Below, piece by piece: positions 6,520 through 12,982 of a stretch of 12,982 nucleotides of DNA. The translations under genes and the position numbers were made by a program. Under the pieces are notes generated by a model, which was not told the origin of the DNA, ran no database searches, and worked only from the letters and a program-made list of their open reading frames with translations. Each line of letters opens with the position of its first letter. Position 1 is the first letter of the stretch. The DNA comes from Armatimonadota bacterium (GTDB lineage Bacteria > Armatimonadota > Zipacnadia > Zipacnadales > FEN-943): assembly GCA_026419655.1 (NCBI GenBank), contig JANZZA010000678.1:1-12982 (forward strand). Direction: 5' to 3'.

Positions 6520-8701
6520 CGCGCTCGGGACGGAGGCGCGAAACCACGCAACTAAGGTACACGGCTCGCAGAGGCTACGCCGTGGTGCTTTGGGGGCGCT
6601 GACGGTCGGGGTTTTGTACCTGGCCTTGTGGGCGCGGCTTCTGCCGGAGGAAGCACCTCTGGTGCCCGGCCAGCCCAGCCCGCGCACTATTTTCGCGCCA
6701 CGCAGCGCCTTCTTCAATGACACCGTGAAGACAGAAGAGCTGCGGGAGCAGGCGCGACGCAGTGTGGCTGACAAGTACAAAGTGGACCCTTCGGCTAGCG
6801 AGGTGGCCTTGGAGGTAGTACAGGATGCTTTCGCGGTGTTGCGGCAGGCGCAACGACTAGAGACTCCCAGCACGGCCGAGCGGGTAAAGTGGGTGCAGCG
6901 GCGCCTCGACATCCGCCTACCCGAGGAAAGCCTCGAGGTGTTGATCGAGGCCCAGCCCGGCACCCTCAGCCGTCTTCAAGCCACGGCAGTGAACCTGGTG
7001 GAGGCTTTGATGCGCCGGCAAATCCGCGACAACACCGACGACTTGGCCACGGCACGCCGAGAGGCCCAGGAGCAGGCAGCGCGACTGGACATGTCCCCCG
7101 ACTATCAACGAGCGGTGGGCCTGATCGCCGCCGCCGCTCTTCGGCCCAACCTGCTCTATGACGCCGTGGCCACGCAGACAGCCAGAGAAGCTGCTGCGGC
7201 AGCCGTCAAGCCCGTGCGCGGCTACATACGGGCAGGCGAGCCAGTAGTCTACGAAGGGCAGATAGTGGGCCAGCACCATCTCGACATCGCCCAAGCTCTT
7301 GGATTGACTCAACCGCGGGTGGACTACAGCCAGGCTGTGGCGCTGCTGGCGCTGCTAACTTTGCTGGTGGTGGGGTGGGGCGTATTCGTGATGCAGTTTG
7401 CGCCCAGCTACTATGCCCAGGACAAGTATCTTTTCGTAGCTGCCGCTCTGGCCGTGGTTGCGGCGGTTGTTTTTCGTGCTGCCCATGGCGCCGCGTGGTT
7501 CGAGGCGGCTGCTCTGGGCACAGCCACCGCCACCACGATAGCTGTGTGCATCCTTACTGTGCCGCTGGTGGCTGTGGGTTTTGGTGGCGTTCTGAGCGTA
7601 GTGGTTGGTTTGATGGCGGCTGGTAGCGACGCGCGGCTGGTCGTGGCTACTCTGCTGGCTACCGTGGCAACGATTGGCGCAATGGGACGGGGATTTCAGC
7701 GCACGACCATAATCGCCCGCACTGCGCTGGTGGCTGCCCTTGCCGACGCCGTATTCCTCCTCCTGGGCAACCAGGTCTACGGGCTGCTGACGTCCTGGCC
7801 ACTAATAGGCCAGACGGCTGCGGCTGGTTTCCTGGGTGCTCTGGCAGGCGTAGGGGTAGTGCTGGTCATCCAGCGGCCCCTTGGAATAACAACAGACATC
7901 TGGCTGCTGGAGCTGGGCAATCCAAACGAGCCCATCCTGCGCCGCCTGCTCACGGAGGCGCCAGGCACATATCAGGCCTCGCTGATGGTGGCTACGCTGG
8001 CCGAGGCTGCTGCCGAGGCCCTTGGAGCCAATGCTCTGCTTGCCCGCGTTGCGGCCACCTACCACGACATCGGCAAGCTCAGGCGCCCCGGCTTCTTTAT
8101 TGAGAACCAGTTCCGTGGCGAAAATCCCCACGAAAAGCTCTCGCCCCAGGTCAGCGCAATGATTTTGGCCGCCCATGCTCGCGAGGGCGTGGAGATGGCT
8201 CGTCAGCTCAAGCTGCCACCGGAAGTCATAGCAATCATAGGACAGCATCACGGCACCAGCGTGATGAGCTATTTCCATGAGCGGGCTAAGGCGCAGGCGA
8301 AGCCCGGTGAGGAAGTGCCCGAGAGTCTGTTTCGCTATCCGGGGCCAAAGCCGCAAACCAAGGAGGCAGCCCTCGTGCTGCTGGCCGACGCCGTTGAGGC
8401 CGCAGCGAGAACTCTGGAAAGCTACAGCCCTGAAGTTGTGCGGGAGATGGTGGAGCGGGTTGTGCAAAGCAAGATAGACGACGGACAGCTCAGCGAGGCG
8501 CCGATTACTCTCGCCGAGCTCGAAAAGGTCAAGGACCAGCTTGCCCAGACGCTCATTAGTGCTTTTCACCGACGAATACCCTACCCCGAGCAGATAGAGC
8601 GGGAGATGGCCGAGCGACTACAACAGCGGCGGGCACCCCTGGAGCACAGGGGAGCCACAAGCAGCGGCAACAATCATGGCCGTCAAGGTCGAAGTGCTTG
8701 A
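6500..8701 (+). CDS. pgpH: Cyclic-di-AMP phosphodiesterase, 7TM-HD family (PgpH/YqfF-like)
   Basis: Membrane enzyme that by family knowledge hydrolyses the second messenger c-di-AMP to pApA. The 733-aa product has the full architecture: one N-terminal membrane helix (about 29-48), a large extracytoplasmic domain (about 49-276; 7TMR-HDED type), a block of seven hydrophobic helices (about 277-462), and a cytoplasmic HD domain. The metal-binding HD pair is H522-D523 in YHDIGK, followed by NPHEKLSP, H583-H584 in GQHHGT, and D630 in LLADAVEAA. These are the key conserved positions of the family, so the enzyme looks active. The frame is open from GTG/ATG codons at 6449 and 6488, but the ATG at 6500 has GGAGAAG just upstream at 6490-6496 with good spacing. 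The start lies inside the end of phoH (20-nt overlap) and the end overlaps ybeY by 26 nt, suggesting translational coupling. Confidence 0.95.
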   Translation: MGAGNNSALGTEARNHATKVHGSQRLRRGALGALTVGVLYLALWARLLPEEAPLVPGQPSPRTIFAPRSAFFNDTVKTEELREQARRSVADKYKVDPSASEVALEVVQDAFAVLRQAQRLETPSTAERVKWVQRRLDIRLPEESLEVLIEAQPGTLSRLQATAVNLVEALMRRQIRDNTDDLATARREAQEQAARLDMSPDYQRAVGLIAAAALRPNLLYDAVATQTAREAAAAAVKPVRGYIRAGEPVVYEGQIVGQHHLDIAQALGLTQPRVDYSQAVALLALLTLLVVGWGVFVMQFAPSYYAQDKYLFVAAALAVVAAVVFRAAHGAAWFEAAALGTATATTIAVCILTVPLVAVGFGGVLSVVVGLMAAGSDARLVVATLLATVATIGAMGRGFQRTTIIARTALVAALADAVFLLLGNQVYGLLTSWPLIGQTAAAGFLGALAGVGVVLVIQRPLGITTDIWLLELGNPNEPILRRLLTEAPGTYQASLMVATLAEAAAEALGANALLARVAATYHDIGKLRRPGFFIENQFRGENPHEKLSPQVSAMILAAHAREGVEMARQLKLPPEVIAIIGQHHGTSVMSYFHERAKAQAKPGEEVPESLFRYPGPKPQTKEAALVLLADAVEAAARTLESYSPEVVREMVERVVQSKIDDGQLSEAPITLAELEKVKDQLAQTLISAFHRRIPYPEQIEREMAERLQQRRAPLEHRGATSSGNNHGRQGRSA

Positions 8702-9101
8702 TCGCGCGGGTTTGGCGAAGGGTTTTGAGGCCCTGGTTCGGGCAGCAGCGGCAGCGGCCCTTGAAGTCGCCGGCGGCCGTCTAGATGAGCTATCCGTTGT
8801 CATTCTCGGTGACGAAGAGATGGTTGGCCTGAACCACCGCCTTCTCGGCCGCCGCTGGACAACCGACGTGATTGCCTTCGAGGCCGAACAGGACCCGGAT
8901 GCCGTGCGCTCTGAAATCTACATAAATGCGGACGCTGCCCGTCGCCAGGCGCCGGAGTACGGCCATAGTTTCGAGCAGGAGCTTTGCTTCCTTGTCGCCC
9001 ACGGAGTGTTGCATGCCCTGGGCTACGATGACACCGACGAAGACAGCCGGGCGCACATGTTAGAATTGCAGACCGAAGCCGTGCGCCGGACAGGGGCGTG
9101 A
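8676..9101 (+). CDS. ybeY: Endoribonuclease YbeY (rRNA maturation factor)
   Basis: Metal-dependent endoribonuclease involved in 16S rRNA 3' maturation and ribosome quality control; cytoplasmic. The 141-aa product is of normal length. It has the family features: VVILGDEEMVGLNHRLLG (41-58), TTDVIAFE (62-69), and the zinc-binding region HGVLHALGYDD (109-119). Canonical YbeY reads H-G-x-L-H-x-x-G-Y-D-H; here the third ligand position is Asp119 instead of His. That variant could still bind metal through Asp and, as I recall, occurs in other YbeY proteins. The start overlaps the 3' end of pgpH by 26 bases and has no strong Shine-Dalgarno sequence, so expression probably depends on coupling to pgpH translation. 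Confidence 0.95.
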   Translation: MAVKVEVLDRAGLAKGFEALVRAAAAAALEVAGGRLDELSVVILGDEEMVGLNHRLLGRRWTTDVIAFEAEQDPDAVRSEIYINADAARRQAPEYGHSFEQELCFLVAHGVLHALGYDDTDEDSRAHMLELQTEAVRRTGA

Positions 9102-9109
9102 AGGTGAAG

Positions 9110-9865
9110 ATGCCCGAGGCTCCAAATCCGTCCGTAGAAAAACCACCACGCCCGCAACGGAGCAAGTCCACTCTTCGCAGCTTCCAGCACGCCTGGGAAG
9201 GGGTCGTGTTCGCTTTCTCCACCCAGAAGCACATGCGCGTGCACGGGCTGGTCATCAGCCTGGTCATCGCGGCCGCCGTGGGTCTTGACGTTGGAGCGCT
9301 TCCCTTTCTGCACCTGCTCTCGGCGATAGCCCTGGTGCTGGTGACAGAGCTGTTCAATACGGCCGTGGAACATGCTGTTGACCTGGCTGCGGAGCATTTT
9401 GACCCCAGGGCTAAGGTGGCGAAGGACGTGGCGGCCGGCGCGGTGCTGGTGGCATCAGCCTATTCCGTGGTAGTTGGTGTTCTGGTGTTCGTCTACCACA
9501 GCGCCCTGCCCAGAGCTTTCAGCAGCTTTGGTTTGCCGCGGCATATAGCTGTTGGCCCTTTGCAGCTTGTGGCGGTAGGTCTGATACTGGTGGGGCTGAT
9601 CGTCGCGACGGCCAAGCACGTCGCCCAGCGCGGACGATTCACCTTTGGTGGCCCTGTCAGTGGCCACGCCGCCCTGGGGTTCCTGCTGGCTACGGCGATA
9701 ACATTCATCACCGGTAACGTTTCGGTGGCCCTGCTGGCCCTGGCAATGGCCTTGCTCATTGCTCAAAGCCGTGTGCAAAGCCGCGTGCATTCTCCGTGGG
9801 AGGTAGTCCTTGGAGGGTTGGTGGGAGTGGGGGTGGGATTTCTGCTTTTCGGGACTGGGCGATGA
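9110..9865 (+). CDS. dgkA: Fusion of DgkA-type lipid kinase and PAP2-type phosphatase
   Basis: Integral membrane protein of 251 aa with two domains. Residues about 20-135 are a prokaryotic diacylglycerol/undecaprenol kinase with three membrane helices. All DgkA hallmark residues are present: E80, N83, E87 and D91 in the TELFNTAVEHAVD motif, and K105-D106 in AKDVAAGAVL. Residues about 150-250 are a short PAP2-like domain. It has K169-x6-R176 (the following Pro is Phe), VSGH (183-186, for PSGH) and S220-R221-x5-H227 with Glu231 in place of the usual Asp. Both candidate catalytic histidines, 186 and 227, are kept. One polypeptide may therefore both phosphorylate and dephosphorylate a lipid such as undecaprenol or diacylglycerol; the true substrate is unknown. 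The ATG at 9110 has GAAGG five bases upstream. A GTG at 9098 overlapping the ybeY stop would add four residues. The stop overlaps larE (ATGA). Confidence 0.9.
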   Translation: MPEAPNPSVEKPPRPQRSKSTLRSFQHAWEGVVFAFSTQKHMRVHGLVISLVIAAAVGLDVGALPFLHLLSAIALVLVTELFNTAVEHAVDLAAEHFDPRAKVAKDVAAGAVLVASAYSVVVGVLVFVYHSALPRAFSSFGLPRHIAVGPLQLVAVGLILVGLIVATAKHVAQRGRFTFGGPVSGHAALGFLLATAITFITGNVSVALLALAMALLIAQSRVQSRVHSPWEVVLGGLVGVGVGFLLFGTGR

Positions 9866-10710
9866 AGGGATTCCCTGCCGCTGGCAAACAAGAAGACGAG
9901 CTTGTGCGCAAGGAAGCTTTGCTGCGTGGCATCTTGCGGGAAATGGGCGGGGTGCTGGTCGCCCTCTCTGGCGGCGTTGATAGCAGCGTCCTGGCGGCGG
10001 TGGCCGCCCAGGAGCTAGGCTTGCGGGCCCTGGCGGTCACGGCTGTGTCCGCCGTTTATCCGCGGCTTGAGATAGAGGCTGCCAAGCGCGTGGCCAGGGA
10101 GATTGGCATCCGCCACGAGCTTATTGAGATTGACCAGCTATCGGCGGTGCCGGGTTTCGACCAGAATCCGCCTGAGCGATGCTATCTTTGCAAACGGTAT
10201 ATTTTCGGCCTACTGGCCGCCCGCGCAGCCGAAGAGAATTTAGTCCTGGTGCATGGGGAGCAGGCGGACGACCTGCTGGAAGACAGGCCCGGGCGGCAGG
10301 CTGCTGAGGAGGCGGGGGCGCGGGCGCCCTTGGCCGAGGCGGGTTTGTCGAAGGCAGAGGTACGTGCCCTGGCGCGGGGTCTTGGTCTCGGTGTCGCCGA
10401 TGCGCCGTCCTTAGCCTGTCTGGCCACTCGCTTCCCTACGGGAGCACACATCACGGCTGAAGAGCTGGCACGCGTCCAGGCTGCCGAGGAAGTTCTGGCT
10501 GGTCTGGGCCTGAGCAACTACCGCGCCCGATGGCACGGCGACCTGGTGCGCATTGAAGTCCCACCGGATGAAATCTCGAGGCTTGTGGAGCCGCAGATAA
10601 GACGGTATCTTGTCGTACAGCTTACGGGTCTGGGTTTCAGGTACGTCGCCCTTGACCTGCGCGGGTATCGTGGCGGGCCGGGGGGTAATGTGGGCGCCCA
10701 AGACATCTAA
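9862..10710 (+). CDS. larE: LarE-family ATP-dependent sulfur transferase
   Basis: Cytoplasmic PP-loop enzyme. By family knowledge LarE adenylates and then adds sulfur to pyridinium-dicarboxylate mononucleotide, a step in making the nickel-pincer nucleotide cofactor of lactate racemase and related enzymes. The 282-aa product has the PP-loop SGGVDSS (36-42), NPPERCYLCK (102-111), a GEQADDLLEDRPG segment (132-144) matching the usual G-x-N-x-D-D-x-x-D-x-R-P-G, and SLACLATR (183-190). Cys186 aligns with the sacrificial cysteine of the Lactobacillus plantarum enzyme. Cys107 and Cys110 supply the two extra cysteines of the three-cysteine type, which in Thermotoga maritima carries a [4Fe-4S] cluster and acts catalytically. 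The C-terminal GFRYVALDLRGYR is typical. The start is set by the ATGA overlap with the preceding gene; a GTG at 9796 would add 22 residues inside that gene. No larB or larC is present in the window. Confidence 0.92.
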   Translation: MKGFPAAGKQEDELVRKEALLRGILREMGGVLVALSGGVDSSVLAAVAAQELGLRALAVTAVSAVYPRLEIEAAKRVAREIGIRHELIEIDQLSAVPGFDQNPPERCYLCKRYIFGLLAARAAEENLVLVHGEQADDLLEDRPGRQAAEEAGARAPLAEAGLSKAEVRALARGLGLGVADAPSLACLATRFPTGAHITAEELARVQAAEEVLAGLGLSNYRARWHGDLVRIEVPPDEISRLVEPQIRRYLVVQLTGLGFRYVALDLRGYRGGPGGNVGAQDI

Positions 10711-10741
10711 CAGGCTATTCGCGGAGACGGGTGGCTGAGCA

Positions 10742-12361
10742 GTGGCCAATTGCGCTAGCCGTGACCTGAGTGTTGCCGTGACGCGTGTCAGGTGCCTGGT
10801 AATAGGCTCCGGGGCGGCTGGTCTGTGGGCAGCTCTTCACGCCGCCAATGACGGCACGGTGCTCGTCATCACCAAAGACAGAGTCACCGAGAGCAGTACT
10901 AACTACGCACAGGGGGGCATAGCTACTTCGGCCTGTCCCGAAGATTCGCCTGACCTACACGCCCAGGACACCCTGGCGGCCGGGGCAGGGCTTTGTGATG
11001 AGCCCGCGGTGGCTATCCTCACTCACGAGGGCCCCCAACGGGTAATGGAGCTGGTTTCTTACGGGGCCCAATTCGACCAGGTCAACGGTCAGTGGCTGTG
11101 CAGGCGCGAGGCTGCCCATACGCGGTCGCGGATTATCCACGCCATGGGCGACGCCACGGGTGCAGAGGTCCAGCGCGCTCTTACAGAGGCCGTCCGCAAT
11201 CATCCCGAAGTAACTGTGCGCGAGTTCACCCAGGCGCTGCGACTTGTGTTGGTGAACGGAGAGGTCATTGGTGCGGACACGATATGCACGGCAACCGGTG
11301 AGCGGATCCGAATAGTGGCCGATGCCACAATCCTGGCCACGGGCGGCGTTGGCGCCTTATACAAAGTTACCACCAATCCGCTGGTTGCCAACGGCGACGG
11401 CATGGCCATTGCGCTGCGCGCGGGAGCCACTCTTGAGGACATGGAATTTGTCCAGTTTCACCCGACGGCCCTGGCGTGCGACGAAACGCCCGCCCCTCTG
11501 CTCACGGAGGCCCTTCGCGGCGAGGGTGCCATTCTTTTGAACACCCATGGCGAGCGTTTTCTGGACCGCTACCACCCAATGGCAGAGCTTGCCCCCAGGG
11601 ACGTGGTTTCGCGGGCAGAGTTTCTGGAAATGGAGAGGCTCGGCGCTGAATGGTGCCTGCTCGACCTGCGTCCGATACCAGAGGAACAGATAAGGGCTAA
11701 CTTCCCCCATGTTCTGCAGATGCTGACCGACCGCGGCTTCAATCCCTTTGAAAGTCCTGTTCCCGTCCGCCCGGCTGCCCACTTCGTCATGGGCGGCATT
11801 GCCACGGACCTGGACGGCTGGACGGGTCTTCGGCGGCTCTATGCCGCCGGCGAGTGTGCGTGCACGGGCGTCCACGGCGCGAACCGACTTGCGTCTAACT
11901 CCTTGCTGGAGGGGCTTGTTTTCGGCTACCGGGCGGCCCGAGCAGCACGACGCGAGGCCCTATTGCCCCTGGACGCCGTAGAGGCAGCCGGCAGCATGGA
12001 GCCCCCGGCGGTGCCGGCCCTGCCGTCGGATGTTGCTGACCAGGTACGCGAACTGATGTGGAAGCGGGTGGGCATCGTCCGCAATAGCGATGGGTTGTCA
12101 GCAGTAGTTGACGAGCTGGCCCACCTCTGGCAGCGGACTGAGTGGAGCCCGTGGCCCGCCGCCCAAGAGGCTGAGGCGGCCAACATGGTGGAAGTGGCGT
12201 CTGTCATAACCCGGGCAGCCCTGGCCCGGGAGGAAAGCCGTGGCGCCCAGTATCGCACGGACTTCCCCGAAACCAAGGACGAGTGGCACTGCCACCTGCG
12301 CATTAGAAAGGCTCCCGATGGGAGCTTGGAATTCTCCCGCCGGCCAGTGGCCCGACGCTGA
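10742..12361 (+). CDS. nadB: L-aspartate oxidase NadB
   Basis: FAD enzyme that oxidises L-aspartate to iminoaspartate, the substrate NadA condenses with dihydroxyacetone phosphate to quinolinate in de novo NAD synthesis. The 539-aa length is normal. Visible motifs are the dinucleotide fold GSGAAGLWAA (22-31), SSTNYAQGGIA (51-61), HTRSRIIHAMGDATG (covalent-family active site region), FVQFHPTAL, LLTEALRGEGA, PRDVVSRA, HFVMGGI, and the flavin-binding HGANRLASNSLLEG beginning at His378. The AQGGIA and HGANRLASNSLLE strings favour NadB over the succinate dehydrogenase or fumarate reductase flavoproteins, as does the absence of iron-sulfur or membrane partner genes. GTG at 10742 is the first available start after an in-frame TGA at 10736-10738; later GTG codons at residues 11 or 13 are possible. 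The gap to larE is 31 bases. nadA and nadC are not in the window. Confidence 0.97.
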   Translation: MANCASRDLSVAVTRVRCLVIGSGAAGLWAALHAANDGTVLVITKDRVTESSTNYAQGGIATSACPEDSPDLHAQDTLAAGAGLCDEPAVAILTHEGPQRVMELVSYGAQFDQVNGQWLCRREAAHTRSRIIHAMGDATGAEVQRALTEAVRNHPEVTVREFTQALRLVLVNGEVIGADTICTATGERIRIVADATILATGGVGALYKVTTNPLVANGDGMAIALRAGATLEDMEFVQFHPTALACDETPAPLLTEALRGEGAILLNTHGERFLDRYHPMAELAPRDVVSRAEFLEMERLGAEWCLLDLRPIPEEQIRANFPHVLQMLTDRGFNPFESPVPVRPAAHFVMGGIATDLDGWTGLRRLYAAGECACTGVHGANRLASNSLLEGLVFGYRAARAARREALLPLDAVEAAGSMEPPAVPALPSDVADQVRELMWKRVGIVRNSDGLSAVVDELAHLWQRTEWSPWPAAQEAEAANMVEVASVITRAALAREESRGAQYRTDFPETKDEWHCHLRIRKAPDGSLEFSRRPVARR

Positions 12362-12480
12362 GCTTGCGCAGTCCTGCTGTGCGGACTCAATGCGTTGGCG
12401 CCATGTCGGAGGTGGTTTCCCGCCACTTGCGGAAAAGAAGCCCAGGGGCGCCTCAATAATCCCGTGTGCCAGTCGGCAGA

Positions 12481-12557
12481 TGATACAAACTCGTGCCCGT
12501 GATACAATTTGAACAGCAGACAGAAGTTGTGGCGCTGGAGAGGCCGAAGGTGATACA
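12481..12557 (+). repeat. Three TGATACA repeats upstream of the last gene
   Basis: TGATACA occurs at 12481-12487, 12500-12506 and 12551-12557, all on the plus strand, between nadB and the gene starting at 12615. The first two are 19 bases apart. The middle one is part of TGATACAAT, which also resembles an extended -10 promoter element. They may be alternative promoters or repeated regulator sites. Confidence 0.4.
12500..12508 (+). promoter_or_regulatory. Possible extended -10 promoter for the last gene
   Basis: TGATACAAT contains the TG dinucleotide one base before TACAAT, which matches the -10 consensus at 5 of 6 positions. I see no good -35 hexamer at 16-18 bases upstream. The leader to the ATG at 12615 would be about 100 bases. 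Confidence 0.35.
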
Positions 12558-12614
12558 GTCCGTGAGCCGGTCGCGAAGGGGCCCAGCATTTGCTTAACCA
12601 CTTGGGGGAAAAGG

Positions 12615-12982
12615 ATGATGGCTGAGCAGGGATCCACTCAAAGGCCAGAGATGGAGTCTCCAGAGGACCAAACGGGTCGGTGGCCGCCGCAGCCCATGGC
12701 GGTTTGGCCTTACACGACGGCCGACGTTAAATGGGCCAGGGGAGAGCGCCCCGCGACGGCCCAGGCGGCGGCTCAACCTGCTGCGCCCACCCCAAGTGCA
12801 CCTCCCTCAACGGCATCTGCTCCGGGTGCACCTGCAGCTTCTGTACCCGCTCCCCCTGCACCCGTGGCTTCTGCACCAGCTACTTCTGTTCCGGCTCCGC
12901 CCGCGCCGTGTCCTTCTGCACCGGGTGAAGCTGTGGCTGCCGCGCCTGCTGCGCCAGGTGAGGTGTCTGCTCCTTCGGGGGC
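12615..12982 (+). CDS. Pro/Ala-rich protein, 5' part only
   Basis: The frame is open from ATG-ATG at 12615 to the end of the window (122 codons), so the product is truncated by the window edge, not by mutation. GGGGGA lies five bases before the first ATG, or eight before the second. The first 46 residues are polar with a Trp-rich patch (RWPPQP, VWPY, VKWARGERP). From about residue 47 onward the chain is almost wholly Ala, Pro, Ser and Thr, with a near-repeat of nine residues, ASVPAPPAP (75-83) and TSVPAPPAP (90-98). No signal peptide or membrane helix is seen in this part. Such a segment is usually an extended, disordered linker, and the functional domain must lie downstream. Function unknown. 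It follows nadB by 253 bases and probably belongs to a separate transcription unit. Confidence 0.65.
   Translation, partial: MMAEQGSTQRPEMESPEDQTGRWPPQPMAVWPYTTADVKWARGERPATAQAAAQPAAPTPSAPPSTASAPGAPAASVPAPPAPVASAPATSVPAPPAPCPSAPGEAVAAAPAAPGEVSAPSG

Noticed and set aside
5734..6963. 409-codon minus-strand open frame opposite phoH and pgpH
   Set aside because: It is antisense to two strongly recognised genes and arises from their codon bias; its sequence is rich in Arg and Ser and matches nothing I know.
7802..8569. 255-codon minus-strand open frame opposite pgpH
   Set aside because: Antisense shadow of the conserved HD-domain region.
12370..12387. AGTCC/GGACT hairpin just after nadB as a terminator
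   Set aside because: Only five pairs and no T-tract follow it, so it is not a convincing intrinsic terminator.
11926..12507. 193-codon minus-strand open frame opposite the end of nadB
   Set aside because: Most of it mirrors the nadB coding region, and it continues into the spacer without a ribosome binding site.

Overview
The window looks like a piece of a GC-rich bacterial chromosome. A member of the Chloroflexota, possibly the Dehalococcoidia, is my best guess. The guess rests on a two-gene SufC/SufB iron-sulfur system of the minimal (SMS-like) type, a phoH-pgpH-ybeY-dgkA cluster continued by larE and nadB, and SufC ending in a cysteine cluster. No rRNA or tRNA is present, so the assignment is inference. 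I see no transposase, CRISPR array, phage gene or recognisable defence system.

Layout. Bases 1-406 hold no gene I can support. On the minus strand come a 247-residue protein of unknown function (407-1150) and a sufC-sufB pair (3353 down to 1248) with its own predicted sigma70-type promoter. Bases 3437-4101 have no gene, but carry an imperfect direct repeat. A single secreted lipoprotein gene with its own promoter lies at 4184-4858 on the plus strand. Bases 4859-5346 hold no gene but contain a perfect 14-bp palindrome and a separate inverted repeat.

From a TATAAT promoter at about 5347-5376 a compact plus-strand operon runs to 12361: phoH, pgpH, ybeY, a dgkA-PAP2 fusion, larE and nadB. Neighbouring genes overlap or are at most 31 nt apart. 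A new gene encoding a Pro/Ala-rich protein starts at 12615 and runs off the end.

How the genes fit together. phoH, pgpH, ybeY and dgkA form a widely conserved bacterial cluster covering RNA metabolism, cyclic-di-AMP turnover, rRNA maturation and lipid-carrier phosphorylation. Here the lipid kinase is fused to a short PAP2 phosphatase domain. The tail of the operon joins larE, which adds sulfur to a nicotinate-derived precursor of the nickel-pincer nucleotide, to nadB, the first step of de novo nicotinate nucleotide synthesis. That pairing is metabolically coherent. The minimal SufBC could supply the Fe-S cluster that a three-cysteine LarE is expected to need. I found no clearly undescribed multi-gene system. 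The best leads are the kinase-phosphatase fusion, the larE-nadB pairing, the orphan 407-1150 protein and the structured non-coding stretches.
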